A stretch of DNA of 64,000 bases from Diplonema papillatum. Lineage: Eukaryota; Euglenozoa; Diplonemea; Diplonemida; Diplonemidae. The notes beneath the pieces were generated by a model. That model was not told where the DNA came from. It did no database searches and saw nothing but the letters and a program-made list of their open reading frames with translations. Both the position numbers and the translations under genes were made by a program. Positions 8,501 to 18,699 of this stretch are shown here, one piece after another (positions within the stretch are counted from its first letter, which is position 1; each line of letters starts with the position of its first letter). The stretch spans positions 107,980-171,979 of the forward strand of contig JAPJBO010000479.1 in the NCBI GenBank assembly GCA_030068145.1. Direction: 5' to 3'.

Positions 8501-10406
8501 TCAGTGCTGTGATTTTCCCTTCGCGTGCGTGGGAACCGTCGACAAGAAGCAAGTGACCGCGCCGTCTAGGTAGGTGACCTTCAACGGCAGGTCCGGCGAG
8601 ATGGAGACGGCCACCGGCGGGCAGACAGGCAGCTTGTGCGGGTACTCGGACGGCGGCGCGCAGCGGACGAGCATCTGCGCGTAGACGGTTTGCGGCGCGA
8701 CGTCCTTCGGCGGGGTCCCGGGGGTGGACAGGAACGTGGCGCACGTCGCCTGGGCGCAGCGGGTGAGCAGCACCATCTCTCCGTCCTTCGCCGTCACTTC
8801 GACGTTGCCGGACACGGCGGCCAACCGCAACAGGAGCCGGGGGTAGTCGTTGACGATCCCGACAGCCTCATACTGCCGCCAGACCGGCGGGCCCTCCGGG
8901 AAGTTGGATGGCCACAAATGCCTCATGGGAACCGCGAAGCGGGTCGTGTCGGTGCCTTGAATCTCGATATCCAGCTCCTTTACGGGCGCCTTCAGCGTCA
9001 GCCTGACAGTTTCGGACGGCAGCGTCGATTCGAGCACCGAGCAGAGGGCCTTGTAGCCGTCGGTCTGCAGGCAAATTTCCTTCTTCCCTTCGACTTCCAG
9101 GGTATCAGACAGCTCGTACGCCGAAAAAAACTCCTTGTCGATTCGCACTCGCTTGATGAAGCGCGCCTCAGCTTCCGCCAAGTGAACGCCGTTCTCTGTG
9201 TGAGGAGGAATGGTGGCACTTTCGTAGGGTGGCAAAAAAGCGCATAAGAGACCGGGGTTTCTGACACTTTTGCGTGGAATGGGGGTGAAACGAATATAGT
9301 GGGCGATAAAGCGAGGAGACAAAACGCTCTCCTCATCGCCCCCGTTCGCTGCTTCGTTCTTGCTGCTGCGTGATGCTCAATTGAGTTGGTGATGCAAAAC
9401 AAACGTGAGACCTCCAAAGCCACAATTGTCATTGTGTCCGCCACGAACGGGCAAGCGAGGAGTGAGGCTACGATGTTTTCTCGGGTTACTGGGTGCCGTC
9501 CGGCGGACAGCTGGCAGACCCCTACACGCGGGGGACCTCGTTGACTCGGTTCCCGGCGCAACTTCCGCTCCCGCGGTCACGTGCCACACCCTTTGACTTG
9601 TTTTTGATGTGTGTCCCCTGGTGACTTTAAACCCCTAAATCTTAGGTCTTTCTAGTGAGCTTACTCTCTACACAATGAACAACTATTATTATCCGATTTG
9701 TCGAATACTAAAAATAGTTCCGGGTAGCCGAACAGTAGCAGAGGATCAAATAGTGCCTACTAGTGGTAGTGTTTTTAGGCAACCAGACTTGTGTCAAATA
9801 ACTGTTATTATTCGAACCCAAGGGATTGTCCTGCACCCTGACTGGGTGCCGTCTGGCGGATAGCTGGCGGACCCCTACACACGGGGGGCCTCGTTGTTTC
9901 GGTTCCCGGCGCAACTTTCGCTCCCGCGGTCACGTGCCACACCCTTTGATTTGTGTTGGATGTGTTCTCGGGAAAGGTCGGCGCGGTAGCGAACACATAC
10001 AGGTGGGTTGTGGCATAGTGCGTTGCTCAGGGTAGTCGAAGGCCTGACAATCACACTAATGCAACAAACAAAATTTACTACAGGTGGGCGGGAGAGGCCC
10101 TGGGACTGCTAAGGAGTGACTAACTCTTCCCTGGGAGAGCCACCCCGGAACTAGCCTACCTGGCGGTGGGGGCCCACACTCTTTGGACTCGTTCTGAGGT
10201 GTTCGATTTCAAGCCTGATTCTGACAGTGACTTGCGGCATCGGGCGGGTACTTTACCTTGGCATCAACCGTGCCAACTGTCTTCTTTGCGGGCACACCTC
10301 GAATGATGATCGCAGTGGTTAGCAGCATCGGTTTCATCTTCAGCCGTTCGACGACTTGACTTCCTGTGAACGTCGCCGACCATAGCTGCTGCCTATCTTC
10401 TGCCAT
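8501..10406 (-). CDS. HUS1: HUS1-like checkpoint clamp subunit, two exons
   Basis: HUS1 is one subunit of the 9-1-1 (RAD9-RAD1-HUS1) clamp loaded at damaged or stalled DNA in the nucleus to activate checkpoint signalling. Exon 2 (about 8501-9193) encodes RIDKEFFSAYEL, KALCSVLESTLPSETVRLTL, FAVPMRHLWPSNFPEG, GNVEVTAKDGEMVLLT and a last strand LKVTYLDGAVTCFLS. These align in order with HUS1's ENFF, RAL...LKIKLT, DIPI...LW, LVIEANLDGEL and final LLHEDVSLQYF strands. I propose exon 1 at 10257-10406 (ATG at 10406, MAEDRQQLWSATFTGSQVVE...), ending at a donor CAAG|GTAAAG. It joins in phase to AACGGC at 9193 after CACAGAG. The product would be 280 residues, the length of human HUS1. The exon-1 link is inference; without it the upstream frame simply continues. 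Two decayed partial copies lie downstream. Confidence 0.72.
9487..9965. repeat. Duplicated block and MITE inside the HUS1 intron
   Basis: 9487-9615 and 9841-9965 are about 90% alike, sharing GCCGTC(C/T)GGCGGA and GTCACGTGCCACACCCTTTG. Between them 9684-9816 is a short element with ends CTATTATTATCCGATTTG and CTGTTATTATTCGAACCC. It is homologous, in opposite orientation, to the MITE at 20605-20758. Confidence 0.8.
10080..10185. repeat. Displaced copy of the HUS1 3' flank
   Basis: GGCGGGAGAGGCCCTGGGAC and GAGCCACCCCGGAACTAGCC match 7744-7830 and 8398-8445, which lie just downstream of the HUS1 stop codons. A third copy of that flank sits here inside the proposed intron, which again points to short local duplications. 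Confidence 0.7.
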
Positions 10407-10594
10407 TTTCCCCCCCGTTTTCTGGTGTTTGGTGATTTCAATCTCAACAGCAACAGAAAGTGTCGGACTAGCCCATCCGAAGCCACGCTTTCTTTCAGGA
10501 ACCAATCCAGGAGCACACGATCGCGTAGCCCTCGTCGGAGGCTGGTGCTTTCCGAGTGCCAGAGTGAAGGGTCACAATCCTGCGTACGGTTCCC

Positions 10595-10700
10595 GTTCCC
10601 TTACACGGTGGAGTCCAGCCTCAGAAGCTCGAGTTAAAAAAGCGGGTGGCGTACCCGCTTTTTGGTGTGGATTTACACGCGTTTTGGTAGAACCCGGCCA
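10595..10700 (-). repeat. Hp element copy
   Basis: ACACGGTGGAGTCCAGCCTC, then a GCGGGTGGCGTACCCGC hairpin and ACACGCGTTTTGGTAG. This copy runs opposite to the one at 5990-6115. Confidence 0.6.
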
Positions 10701-10762
10701 AAAAGAAAAAAAGCAGCTGTGGCTCCCTGGGGGCTCATAGAGGGGTCTTTGCTCCTCGTCTC

Positions 10763-11022
10763 TTTTTAGAGTTAAAGTTCGCTTGAAATTCCGGGGTTTT
10801 AGGGTCTCCGTGTGACCGTTCATGAATGGGTTCTCTTAGAGCAAGAAAGGGCTATGTGGTTACGGGTTGTATATTTAGTGCACGCTTTCGTTATGGGTTA
10901 TGGCTAGCCATGTCCGGGACTGTTTGTGACCGACACCAAGTACTTTCCTTCGTGGAGTGTAGCCTTGGGCCCCCCACGTTCTACAAGTTGAGCAGGGGTT
11001 GCCTTGTAGCCCGTACCGGTCT
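10763..11022 (-). mobile_element. Retroposon R1, near-complete copy
   Basis: The constant edge TTTAGAGTTAAAGTTCGCTT at the low-coordinate side is the 3' end when read on the minus strand, where it finishes ...TCTAAAAA. Next come CCGGGGTTTTAGGGTCTCC, GTGACCGTTCATG, a GTGACCGACACCAAG block, GGGCCCCCCACGTTCTAC and the far edge TGTAGCCCGTACCGGTCT. Other copies keep the same A-tailed end and vary in how far they extend, as expected for 5'-truncated retroposons. No ORF is seen. Confidence 0.7.
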
Positions 11023-11950
11023 GTTGTCCGCGTTTATATGTATTTTCTCGCAGTGTGGTGCTTGGATTTCGCGGCACTTGCGGTGCTTCATGTGGTGCGG
11101 GTTGCTTCCGTCCTAAGATAAGGTTTTTTTTGGGTAGATTGCAGGGTAAAACTGTTCGTTGCTCGCCACAGTTAAGGCACTCTGGGCACACTGGGTACCC
11201 GTGGTTAGTGAGGTTATTCGTCTGATGGAGTCGTCGTTGCTGTGCGTTGTTTACAGTGCTTCTTTTTGCACCAGGGTCCATTTTTATGTGTATCCCTACA
11301 ATATCAGTCTGCGTATCTTTTTGGTCCTTCGTATTCTTATTTGCGCGGGGTGGCAGCTTCAACCGCCGCCACCTCATTCCTCTTTGTGTTGTTGACACCT
11401 AGTGTCCGCCGTCGCCCCTTGTAGCACATCCGCTTTTCGGGTGTGGATTTTCCCGCGTTTTGGTTGTAGCACACCCTCTTCTCGGGAGTGAATCGGGCAC
11501 ACCCCTTTTACTCGAGCTTCTGAGGTTGGACCTCAGTTAGGGACGCTGGTCAGCCAAGCTCATCGCACAGTCTGAACGGAGAAGAAACCCTCATTGAAGA
11601 CGGCACATGAATTGCTGCGATGAAGCAGGAGACATGCCGCTGGAGAAAGCTAAACAAGAGGCGCTTTGCAAGGATTTCGCAGCGAAAAGCACTTCACCAA
11701 TACAGAAGCTGCCGGGTGGTCCGTTTCGCGAAGGGACGTACTTGTACACGCCAGGGGGCGCAGGAGTACCACACTACCACTGGGTTTCTTGCTTTTCGTT
11801 TTGTTTTTCTTTTTGCTTCCTTTATTTTTGGTTCCTTGCTGGTTTCCCCGGAATCGGGACTTCGCGGCGCAAACCCAACGCGATAGAATGATGCTCTGTT
11901 TGAATTCCTGGACCCGAAAGCGAACAAACAAAAAGATCTCTGAATTGTCG
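11023..11950. other. Gene-free stretch
   Basis: Contains an Hp element at 11425-11545 and otherwise no recognised feature. Open frames around 11607-11990 overlap on several frames and both strands, without a consistent protein. Confidence 0.45.
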
Positions 11951-11954
11951 TGTA

Positions 11955-12115
11955 GGGGTAGACCCGCATGACCTCACGTCCGTTCAACACGTGGTTCGGT
12001 AGTTACACACTTGGGATCCCTTCGGTTCTTTGTCTGGCAGTTATTGTCGAGCATTTCCTTCCAAGCTGGCGCTTATGTAAAAATACTCGACGTAGCTGCT
12101 TTGATTCCAGCTGGA
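11955..12115 (+). repeat. Dispersed family N copy
   Basis: GACCCGCATGACCTCACGTC, TTCAACACGTGGTTCGGTAG and AAGCTGGCGCTTATGTAAA recur at 31920-32110 and 45110-45290, with a fragment at 5620-5650. Full copies begin with TGCTTACAC(A)AC and end in GCTTATGTAAA, an A-ending boundary compatible with a SINE-like unit. Confidence 0.7.
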
Positions 12116-12506
12116 TTCTGCCAAATATGGTCAGAATTGAGTGCATTATTTGAGTGCCTTTCTTGCAAGACGCCGTGCTTGTGTGAGTGGCACTTTCGGT
12201 GCAGACATCTTCTGTTTTTTTTCCGTTCCTTCTGTTCTTCTATTCTTGAAGGTAATACCTACAAGTCTTGTGGCATTGCCAGATTCGACTGACCCCGACG
12301 GTATGTTCTGGGCAAGCTTTCCGTTCCTGTTTCGGAGGGCCTGCACAACCTGTGGAAAACACAGTAAGGTCTTCAGTCCATTATGGACGTGCGCCAGGCG
12401 AGAACCCATCGCATACCGCAGCAAATTCGTTAAAAAGAGCAGCAGCGCAGCTTTCGCGTATCTTTGTCCGCGACTTTGTGGACAACCAGCACGCATGTCG
12501 TCCTCG

Positions 12507-13122
12507 GGGAGCCCGTTGACGCCACGTACAAGGTACCACGAACCCCATGTATAAGGAGAAGCGTCAGCGGGCTTGTTGCTAAAACACGGCAACAGAGAGC
12601 GAGGACTGGGAGCCCGTTGACGCCACGTACAAGGTACCACGAACCCCGTGTATAAGGAGAAGCGTCAGCGGGCTTGTTGCTAAAACACGGCAACAGAGAG
12701 CGAGGACTGGGAGCCCGTTGACGCCACGTACAAGGTACCACGAACCCCATGTATAAGGAGAAGCGTCAGCGGGCTTGTTGCTAAAACACGGCAACAGAGA
12801 GCGAGGACTGGGAGCCCGTTGACGCCACGTACAAGGTACCACGAACCCCGTGTATAAGGAGAAGCGTCAGCGGGCTTGTTGCTAAAACACGGCAACAGAG
12901 AGCGAGGACTGGGAGCCCGTTGACGCCACGTACAAGGTACCACGAACCCCATGTATAAGGAGAAGCGTCAGCGGGCTTGTTGCTAAAACACGGCAACAGA
13001 GAGCGAGGACTGGGAGCCCGTTGACGCCACGTACAAGGTACCACGAACCCCATGTATAAGGAGAAGCGTAGCGGGCTTGTTGCTAAAACACGGCAACAGA
13101 GAGCGAGGACTGGGAGCCCGGA
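12507..13122. repeat. 101-bp minisatellite, six units
   Basis: Units start GGGAGCCCGTTGACGCCACG at about 12508, 12609, 12710, 12811, 12912 and 13013. Units differ mainly at one site (CCCCATGTATA versus CCCCGTGTATA). The last has a one-base deletion (GCGTAGCGGG). Each unit holds arms AGCCCGTTGACGC and GCGTCAGCGGGCT, which pair with one mismatch around a 40-nt loop. Since 101 is not divisible by three, the repeated 90-residue minus frames are artefacts. Confidence 0.97.
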
Positions 13123-13177
13123 CGCTTCTTTTTCCGCGGACCCGTCGGGCAGCCATCCGTTAGTACCGTTTTTAGTG

Positions 13178-13350
13178 TGTAAGTTCGCTTCGGGATCCGG
13201 GGTCGACCAATGTCGTAAAGGCTACGTGTGCTTGTGTGTGTGCCTTTGTTGCCTATTGCCGACTGTCCGACATCTTTTTACAGCGTACTCTCATTTCGTA
13301 TGTGTCTTGTTGTTTCCGGGTTTCTTGCGACCGACTTTTTGTGTTCCCGT
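13178..13350 (-). mobile_element. Retroposon R1, diverged copy
   Basis: GTGTAAGTTCGCTTCGGGATCCGG at the 3' side (minus), then AATGTCGTAAAGG, TTGCCTATTGCCGACTGTCC and TTTCTTGCGACCGAC, matching R1 copies at 34928, 57375 and 63118. Confidence 0.65.
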
Positions 13351-13569
13351 CGCCGTTGTGATCCCGAGGGACGATCGGTTTGGTGCATTGCGACCTTTCT
13401 GTCTGATTTCGTGGTTTGAAAGCCACGGGCCGAGTGCCAGATTCGGACCACGGTCCGGATCTGGCAATGATAGCTAATCCCTGGGGGAAGTTCCCGACCG
13501 CGGGTCAGGGTTCCTCTTCCGCGCAAGAATGAGCCGGTCCACCCTCCAGCTGGTAGACTGTGATAGACT

Positions 13570-13735
13570 ACACCCCGGACTCCCACTCCGGATTGCGGGA
13601 GTGGTTTATGCGGTCGTTTGTGCGGTCGGCCTCACTCCCTCAATGCGGGGGTGGGATCCCCCTCAGTGCGGGAGTGGCACTCCCTCAATGCGGGAGTGGC
13701 ACTCCCGCAATGCGGAGTGGGCACTCCCGCACTTT
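13570..13735. repeat. Short tandem array, about 21-bp unit
   Basis: About six degenerate units of CTCAATGCGGGAGTGGCACTC. CACTCC(C) and GGGAGTG arms alternate, so single strands could fold into repeated hairpins. Confidence 0.85.
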
Positions 13736-14234
13736 TTCACCCTCATTGACTTCGTATATGGCTGCCGAAGTCCGGGGTGCATAATTGTTGAGGTAGGAAT
13801 GCAGAATATCTGTAGCGATAGCCTGCATTAGTCACTAGGTGACTACCTCTTCGATCGTACCCGGGGTCGTCATTTCTCGTCTTCGCTTTGCCGGCGCCGA
13901 CAATAATTGCCTGTGATAGCCTGATGGCCTGCGCTTGCCTGTGATAGACTGCTGATAGACTGTCATAAGATAGCAGCAGGCAGTTCAACGCACTTCCAGG
14001 AAATAGGTGGACTGGCTCAAAGAAGAATGGACGTGGCGAATATGATTGGGACCATTTTTCCGGGGTTGGCGCTTCTTTCCGTGCCGCGAAAGTCCTGTCC
14101 CACTGATCCACTCAGGGAGAGGGCTTTTCAGGGTGAAAGGTTGTCGTTGTTTAATGTACGGGGTATTCTTCTGGCTGCATCGAGCGTAGTGGGCCCGATG
14201 GTCTGGGCCAGTGGTTGTAGGGAGATTGAAAGAA
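13736..14234. other. Unassigned stretch
   Basis: No gene recognised. A short internal repetition of TGTGATAGCCTG / TGTGATAGACTG lies at 13910-13970. Confidence 0.4.
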
Positions 14235-14440
14235 CGTGCTTAGAATGGATATGTGCTCAACACCGCACTGGTCCTGTCTGCGCCGTATTTCGGTCCTTGA
14301 AGCCACGGACACGTAAGGCCGGACCATCATCAGCGCGGAACCTGAGTGTCTGCAGAGAGGACAGCGGCGTGAGTCTGGTTTGTCAGGCGGCTGTTCGTAG
14401 CTCGTCACAGCCAGGGACCACCCAGTGGTCGTAGGGGGGC
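14235..14440 (+). repeat. Dispersed family U copy
   Basis: About 210 bp shared with 25253-25470, 43492-43720 and 53780-53930: AAGAACGTGCT(T/C)(A/G)GAATGG, GCCACGGACAC, GGACCATCATC(A/G)GCG, GTCTGCAGA and TCGTCACAGCCAGG. Reading frames differ between copies. Confidence 0.85.
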
Positions 14441-15639
14441 GGGAAGCTGGAGATTTCCGGCACCGAAAAGCCCGGACCTTTAGAAAGATGACTGCATTTT
14501 AACGCGGGAGACAAAGTTGAGGTGTCACACTCGGGAATCACGAAAAAGGGGGTCACAGTTGTCGGCTTGATGCCGAGTCTATTTTTAGAGTGAAAGTTCG
14601 CTTTTTTGAACCTCATTTTGACCGCTGCAATCAAGACGTCACCAAACAGTCAGCTTTGGCTGCAGGCGCGCATGGTTGCTGGGGAAATGCGCCCTCCCGC
14701 GAAAGAAATGCGTAGTTTTGTTGTTGAAAATCAGACAAAAGACAAAGAAAAGCCAGAAAACCCGCACCGAGCGGGTAGGAGAAAGGGGAAACTAGAGTAT
14801 TCCTTGACCGCGCAACCCTGAGCCCAAATCCTAGACGTGATTGCAGGTGGCAAATTAGCAAATGATCATGATCAGAAGGTCCTACTTGGGCGGTTCAGTT
14901 TCCTCGCGCATTGCACGTGGCTAAAAAAGAAAACACGATATGCACGATGCACGATGCAGTACCCACCCACAGCTTCGCAGCCGTGACAAGGGAGAAACTC
15001 AGTTCGTGATTCACGAACCGAGCGCGCCTGTTTCCGATCGGGAGATGGGTACCGGTAGGAATTACGAAAGAAGCGCCAGCGATGCCTCGCGGTCTGGCGA
15101 AGCCATGCCCGCGTCGTCTCGGGCTAGCCAATGACCAGTGCTGGGTTTTACTACGCATGCTGAAGATGGTACTGTACAGGAACGGATGACAGGTACGTTT
15201 TACTTGTCTGTTCAGGTGAGAACACAATCCACCACCGGTGTGCGGTGTATGTAACGAGACTGCTTGGTTTGGGTAGTCCGCGGAAAGGGCCCGCAACCCA
15301 GGGCCACCCGTGCCACGCCAGCATGGGCTTCGTGGCTAGACGGGTGACGGGGTGCTGCGAGCTTCATCATCCCACTACAGTTAGCTGTTTTCGGTCAGGG
15401 GGTCGTTCATAAATCGCCGGCCCACCCACGATACAGGCAACTGGAGGGACGGGTTGTGTCGTGCGGAGCAGAAAAAGATCAAACCCCCGGCTACGGAGGC
15501 ACGACGGGCATTTTCTTCCAGACAAGTGGCGAAGCTAGGCTTTCGACGGGAGGGACACCAAGCAACGACACACGGAAGAACTGAAGGAAAAGGACAGACC
15601 CGCGCAGCAGGGCTCGGACGCTTCACACTCCTCGAAGTG
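14441..15639. other. Gene-free stretch
   Basis: Holds a very short R1 3' end at 14583-14612. Nothing else is recognised over about 1.1 kb; open frames are short and unsupported. Confidence 0.45.
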
Positions 15640-15700
15640 GGGATTCCATGGTTTAAGGCATCATGACACAAAATTGAACGCAATGCCGAAGCCTAGTTGG
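15640..15700 (-). pseudogene. Presenilin 3'-end remnant, farthest copy
   Basis: GATTCCATGGTTTAAGGCAT, then TTGAACGCAATGCCGAAGCC, parallels 16785-16845 of presenilin (the codons for NFSTRYLMMPYTMEY). About 60 bp survive, with no frame. Confidence 0.6.
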
Positions 15701-16139
15701 AAGAGACGTCCGCACGTGTTCAAGGAAAAGGACAAGCACACTCAGCCCAGTACACGTGACCCGTACGATCATGAGATAGAAGAAAACGAACGCACTACCA
15801 AGGTTGTTTGTACATGCCGATTGATCGTTTTCCCACTTGTACTTGACCTGTTTCATTTCTAGAGTGAAAGTTCGCTTGAAACTCCGGGGGGTTAAAGTCT
15901 CCGTGTCGTCAGTATGGGTTGATGTCCTTTGTGCTCTGGGTGTCGTAAGAGTGGTGTTGTGGTGGAGTTTTGGGCCAGGACTTCCGATCAACCGCCACAA
16001 CACGATGTCCCCCTTTTTCGCCTTTACCGGTACAATGCATTCAAGGGCAACTCACAAGATTGTTGGTAGTGTCGCTCGTCTTCAAGGAAAAGGACAGAAC
16101 TCGCGCATCACACGCACATGTGTACACAACTGCGACGAG

Positions 16140-16700
16140 GAGCGTATTCCATGGCGCAAGGCATCCTTCAGGGAGGCTGCTTCAAGGAGAAATTGAGCGC
16201 ATGGCACACAAAAGCCAGGACTCAGACTCATCAGTACGCGGCCACGCATCGTGTAAGGCATCATGAAGTAGCCGAGTCCGATGGAGAGGCGAGCAATGCC
16301 TTTTTTGAAGACCCCCAAGCAGCACAGCGTCGCGCACAGGCCCGTCAAGACGGCGAGGAAGCAGACCGTCCACGTGATGTAGTTGTACACGGCGGCGCGC
16401 CCGACGAGAACCGAGTAGAGCACGAAATCCCCAGCTTGTAGGACTGTACACCAAGCCGGGGATGGCTTCGTCCCGCCTTTGGGACTCCAGCGCTCTGAGG
16501 GGACCCTTCGGCGAAAGGACCGCGAAAACGTCGTAAAGCGCGACTGCGGCTCATCAGTACGCGGGTGCCAAAGCAGCTTTTTGCTGGGCATCACATGTAG
16601 ATCGTATTCCATCGTGTAAGGATACCATCCTTCAGGAAGGCAGGAATTGAGCGCACGGCACATAAGCCAGGACTCAGACTCATCACATGATGGGGTGCTC
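16140..16700 (-). pseudogene. Presenilin 3'-part copies, broken
   Basis: 16262-16550 copies the C-terminal third of presenilin at high identity: YDVFAVLSPKGPLKAL through the TM7-8 segment VGRAAVYNYITWTVCFLAVL and on to GLCATLCCLGVFKK. A deletion removes the codons of GLG in the GLGD motif, another shortens the loop, and the PAL region now reads IARLSIGLG, so both catalytic elements are lost. Two further partial repeats of the extreme 3' end (CGTATTCCAT...AAGGCATC) lie at 16140-16260 and 16560-16690. They show stepwise duplication downstream of the gene. Confidence 0.9.
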
Positions 16701-16756
16701 AGCCGCTCAGACGTGATGGAAACTACAGTGGCGCAAAAGCAGCTTTTTGCCGGGCA

Positions 16757-18034
16757 TCACATGTAGATCCCCCGGGGAGCGTATTCCATCGTGTAAGGCA
16801 TCATGAGGTACCTCGTGGAGAAGTTGAACGCGATGCCGAGTCCGATGGAGATCGGGAGGGCGGGCAACGCCTTTTTGAAGACCCCCAAGCAGCACAGCGT
16901 CGCGCACAGGCCGGTCAAGACGGCGAGGAAGCAGACCGTCCACGTGATGTAGTTGTACACGGCGGCACGCCCAACGAGAACCGAGTAGAACACGAAATCC
17001 CCCAACCCGAGCTTGTAGGACTTCGACTCGTACACTAAGCCGGGGATGGCTTCGTCCCGCCTTTGGGACTCCTCGACCAGCGCTTTGAGGGGACCCTTCG
17101 GCGAAAGGACCGCAAAAACGTCGTACAGCGCGACGGCGGCGAGGAGGACCCAAGTCGTCCATTCGGGCAGCCGGGTCAAAAACCAGGCCATGATCGCGGA
17201 CGTTGCGACGAGGTACATTTGGGTCATGCGCGGGTGACCGCGGAAGTAGATGCAGATGACGCCGACCGTGCCGAAGTTCCACATGACGACGGCGGCGGTG
17301 ACTTTGTCGTACGGAAGTTGGTACTTCGTGCAGAACAGGTCGAACCAGATCCAGCCCATGAAGTACAGAATCAGGGCGCTCGAGAGGATGAGCCAGCCGG
17401 CGATGATCTTCATGCACCGGTACTTGTACAGGACGACCATCAGCGACGTGACCAAAATGAAGAACGCGACGATGATCAGTGCGTTGAGCACCGCACCGCC
17501 AAGCTTTTCGCCCTCAGAGTCGGTGGATTGCTCGGAATACGCGAGGAGGATGGGTTGTTGCTCGGAGACCTCGCTGATGGGCGTGAAGTTGCTGACTGCC
17601 CAGACCACGATGAGCATGGTCACGGAGACCGGGATGAGGAGGGCCATCGTGTAGTCGGAGAAACGCGAGGCGAGCGTGTCGCCGCCTTTCGGCCGCGTCT
17701 TCCGCTCGCGGAAGACACGGCGCGGCTTCGAGGGGTCGACGATCTGAGGGTGCGGCTCGTAGTCTTCGTCGCTGTCCTCGTGCACGTACTTCTCGAACAG
17801 CCGCCGCCACAGCAGCGAGTCGGGCGTCTTGCTCTCGATGATCCTGCGAGGTGGAGATTCTTGGTTCGTTTCGCTGATCCTGGTACCGGGGAATCTCTGG
17901 CTCGTCCGATGTTCCTCAGTCAGGTCTGGTTTAAGTGGTGATGGGTAATGCAAAGAGATAGAGAGAGAGAGACGAGTTAAAGTGCAGGGACCATCTCTCC
18001 GGGGAGTTTCCGGTCTCCTCACTTCTCTTCGCAC
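16757..18034 (-). CDS. Presenilin (gamma-secretase catalytic subunit)
   Basis: Presenilin is the GxGD aspartyl protease at the core of gamma-secretase, cutting type I membrane proteins within the bilayer of endomembranes. In the 425-residue frame I see hydrophobic segments near residues 131-148, 181-202, 210-230, 245-262, 271-288 and 292-308. The first catalytic motif YD is at 304-305, the second GLGD at 343-346 (Asp346), and the PAL motif at 391-393, followed by a short tail ending RGIYM. The TM6-TM7 loop is only about 35 residues, much shorter than in animals. The first 50 or so residues come from dispersed block E and are probably not coding. A credible acceptor is CACCTCGCAG before GATCATCGAG (about 17848), so the true N-terminus is likely on an upstream exon. 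Broken 3' copies lie downstream. Confidence 0.96.
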   Translation of the reverse strand: MRREVRRPETPRRDGPCTLTRLSLSISLHYPSPLKPDLTEEHRTSQRFPGTRISETNQESPPRRIIESKTPDSLLWRRLFEKYVHEDSDEDYEPHPQIVDPSKPRRVFRERKTRPKGGDTLASRFSDYTMALLIPVSVTMLIVVWAVSNFTPISEVSEQQPILLAYSEQSTDSEGEKLGGAVLNALIIVAFFILVTSLMVVLYKYRCMKIIAGWLILSSALILYFMGWIWFDLFCTKYQLPYDKVTAAVVMWNFGTVGVICIYFRGHPRMTQMYLVATSAIMAWFLTRLPEWTTWVLLAAVALYDVFAVLSPKGPLKALVEESQRRDEAIPGLVYESKSYKLGLGDFVFYSVLVGRAAVYNYITWTVCFLAVLTGLCATLCCLGVFKKALPALPISIGLGIAFNFSTRYLMMPYTMEYAPRGIYM

Positions 18035-18255
18035 TGCTACGGCGGGCGTAAGTCGCTCCGGAGGCTGCAGGTTGCGGCTCTGCTACAGTGAGTGGCGGCA
18101 CCAGAGATAAGACAAACAGTCACCAAAATTGACCTGATTCTGGATTCTGGTACCGGGGAATCTCTGGTTCGTCAGATGTTCCTCTCCTCAGTCAGGTCTG
18201 GTTTAAGTTGATCCTCGGTCAGGTCTGTTTGAGTGACGATAACCATGGTTGATCT
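17870..18255. repeat. Block E and a duplicated presenilin 5' flank
   Basis: GGTACCGGGGAATCTCTGG and TCAGTCAGGTCTGGTTTAAG occur at 17880-17938 and again at 18148-18208, with a third short trace at 18210-18232. Block E with a GA microsatellite lies between (17945-18110). Confidence 0.8.
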
Positions 18256-18431
18256 CTGATACATATTATTTTTTCACGTACGCTTGCAGTTCAAGTACGT
18301 CCACGGTGTGTAAGATAGGTCTCACCAGAACCCCCCAAAAATTGCCGAGCTTAAAACATGGAGGCGGGCAATGTGAACAGATACGACAAAGTGGGCTGGC
18401 GGGTTTAACAGTCACTAAATGACCTTCTCAA

Positions 18432-18655
18432 GTTTAGTGCCGCGCCTTGATGGGCAAAACTAGTTGACTTGTTCTTGATTGCAAAGCGTGCTTTCAGCAC
18501 CATAGCGAGTGCACAACCCACTTTGAAGAAAGTGCAGTATTCTTCGACAACCTACTAAGTTTGAGTGCCATGCATTTATAGGCAAACCACTTGGATTGTT
18601 CTCGATTGCAATAAACCTTGTGTCGTCAGCACCATAGCGTGTGCACAACCCACTT
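18432..18655. repeat. Two-copy tandem, about 125 bp
   Basis: Both halves share TTGTTCT(T/C)GATTGCAA, AGCACCATAGCG(A/T)GTGCAC and CCCACTTT. The copies are roughly 80% alike. No frame or RNA fold was recognised. Confidence 0.75.
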
Positions 18656-18699
18656 TCTCTTTGAACACATGCGGCGATGGCACTACTTACGTGTTAGCC

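Noticed and set aside
8501-9322. Reading the HUS1 frame from the Met at 9322
   Set aside because: The first 43 residues have no counterpart in HUS1, and a plausible acceptor (CACAGAG) lies just before the homologous part.
12430-13053. Repeated 90-residue minus-strand frames over the 101-bp array
   Set aside because: The unit length is not a multiple of three, and the same peptide appears in every frame because the DNA is repeated.
17063-17941. 292-codon plus-strand frame
   Set aside because: Antisense shadow of presenilin, with the charged, low-complexity composition typical of such shadows.
17880-18034. Presenilin start at the first Met of the open frame
   Set aside because: The first 50 or so codons are dispersed block E, which occurs at unrelated places, so it is likely intron or 5' flank.
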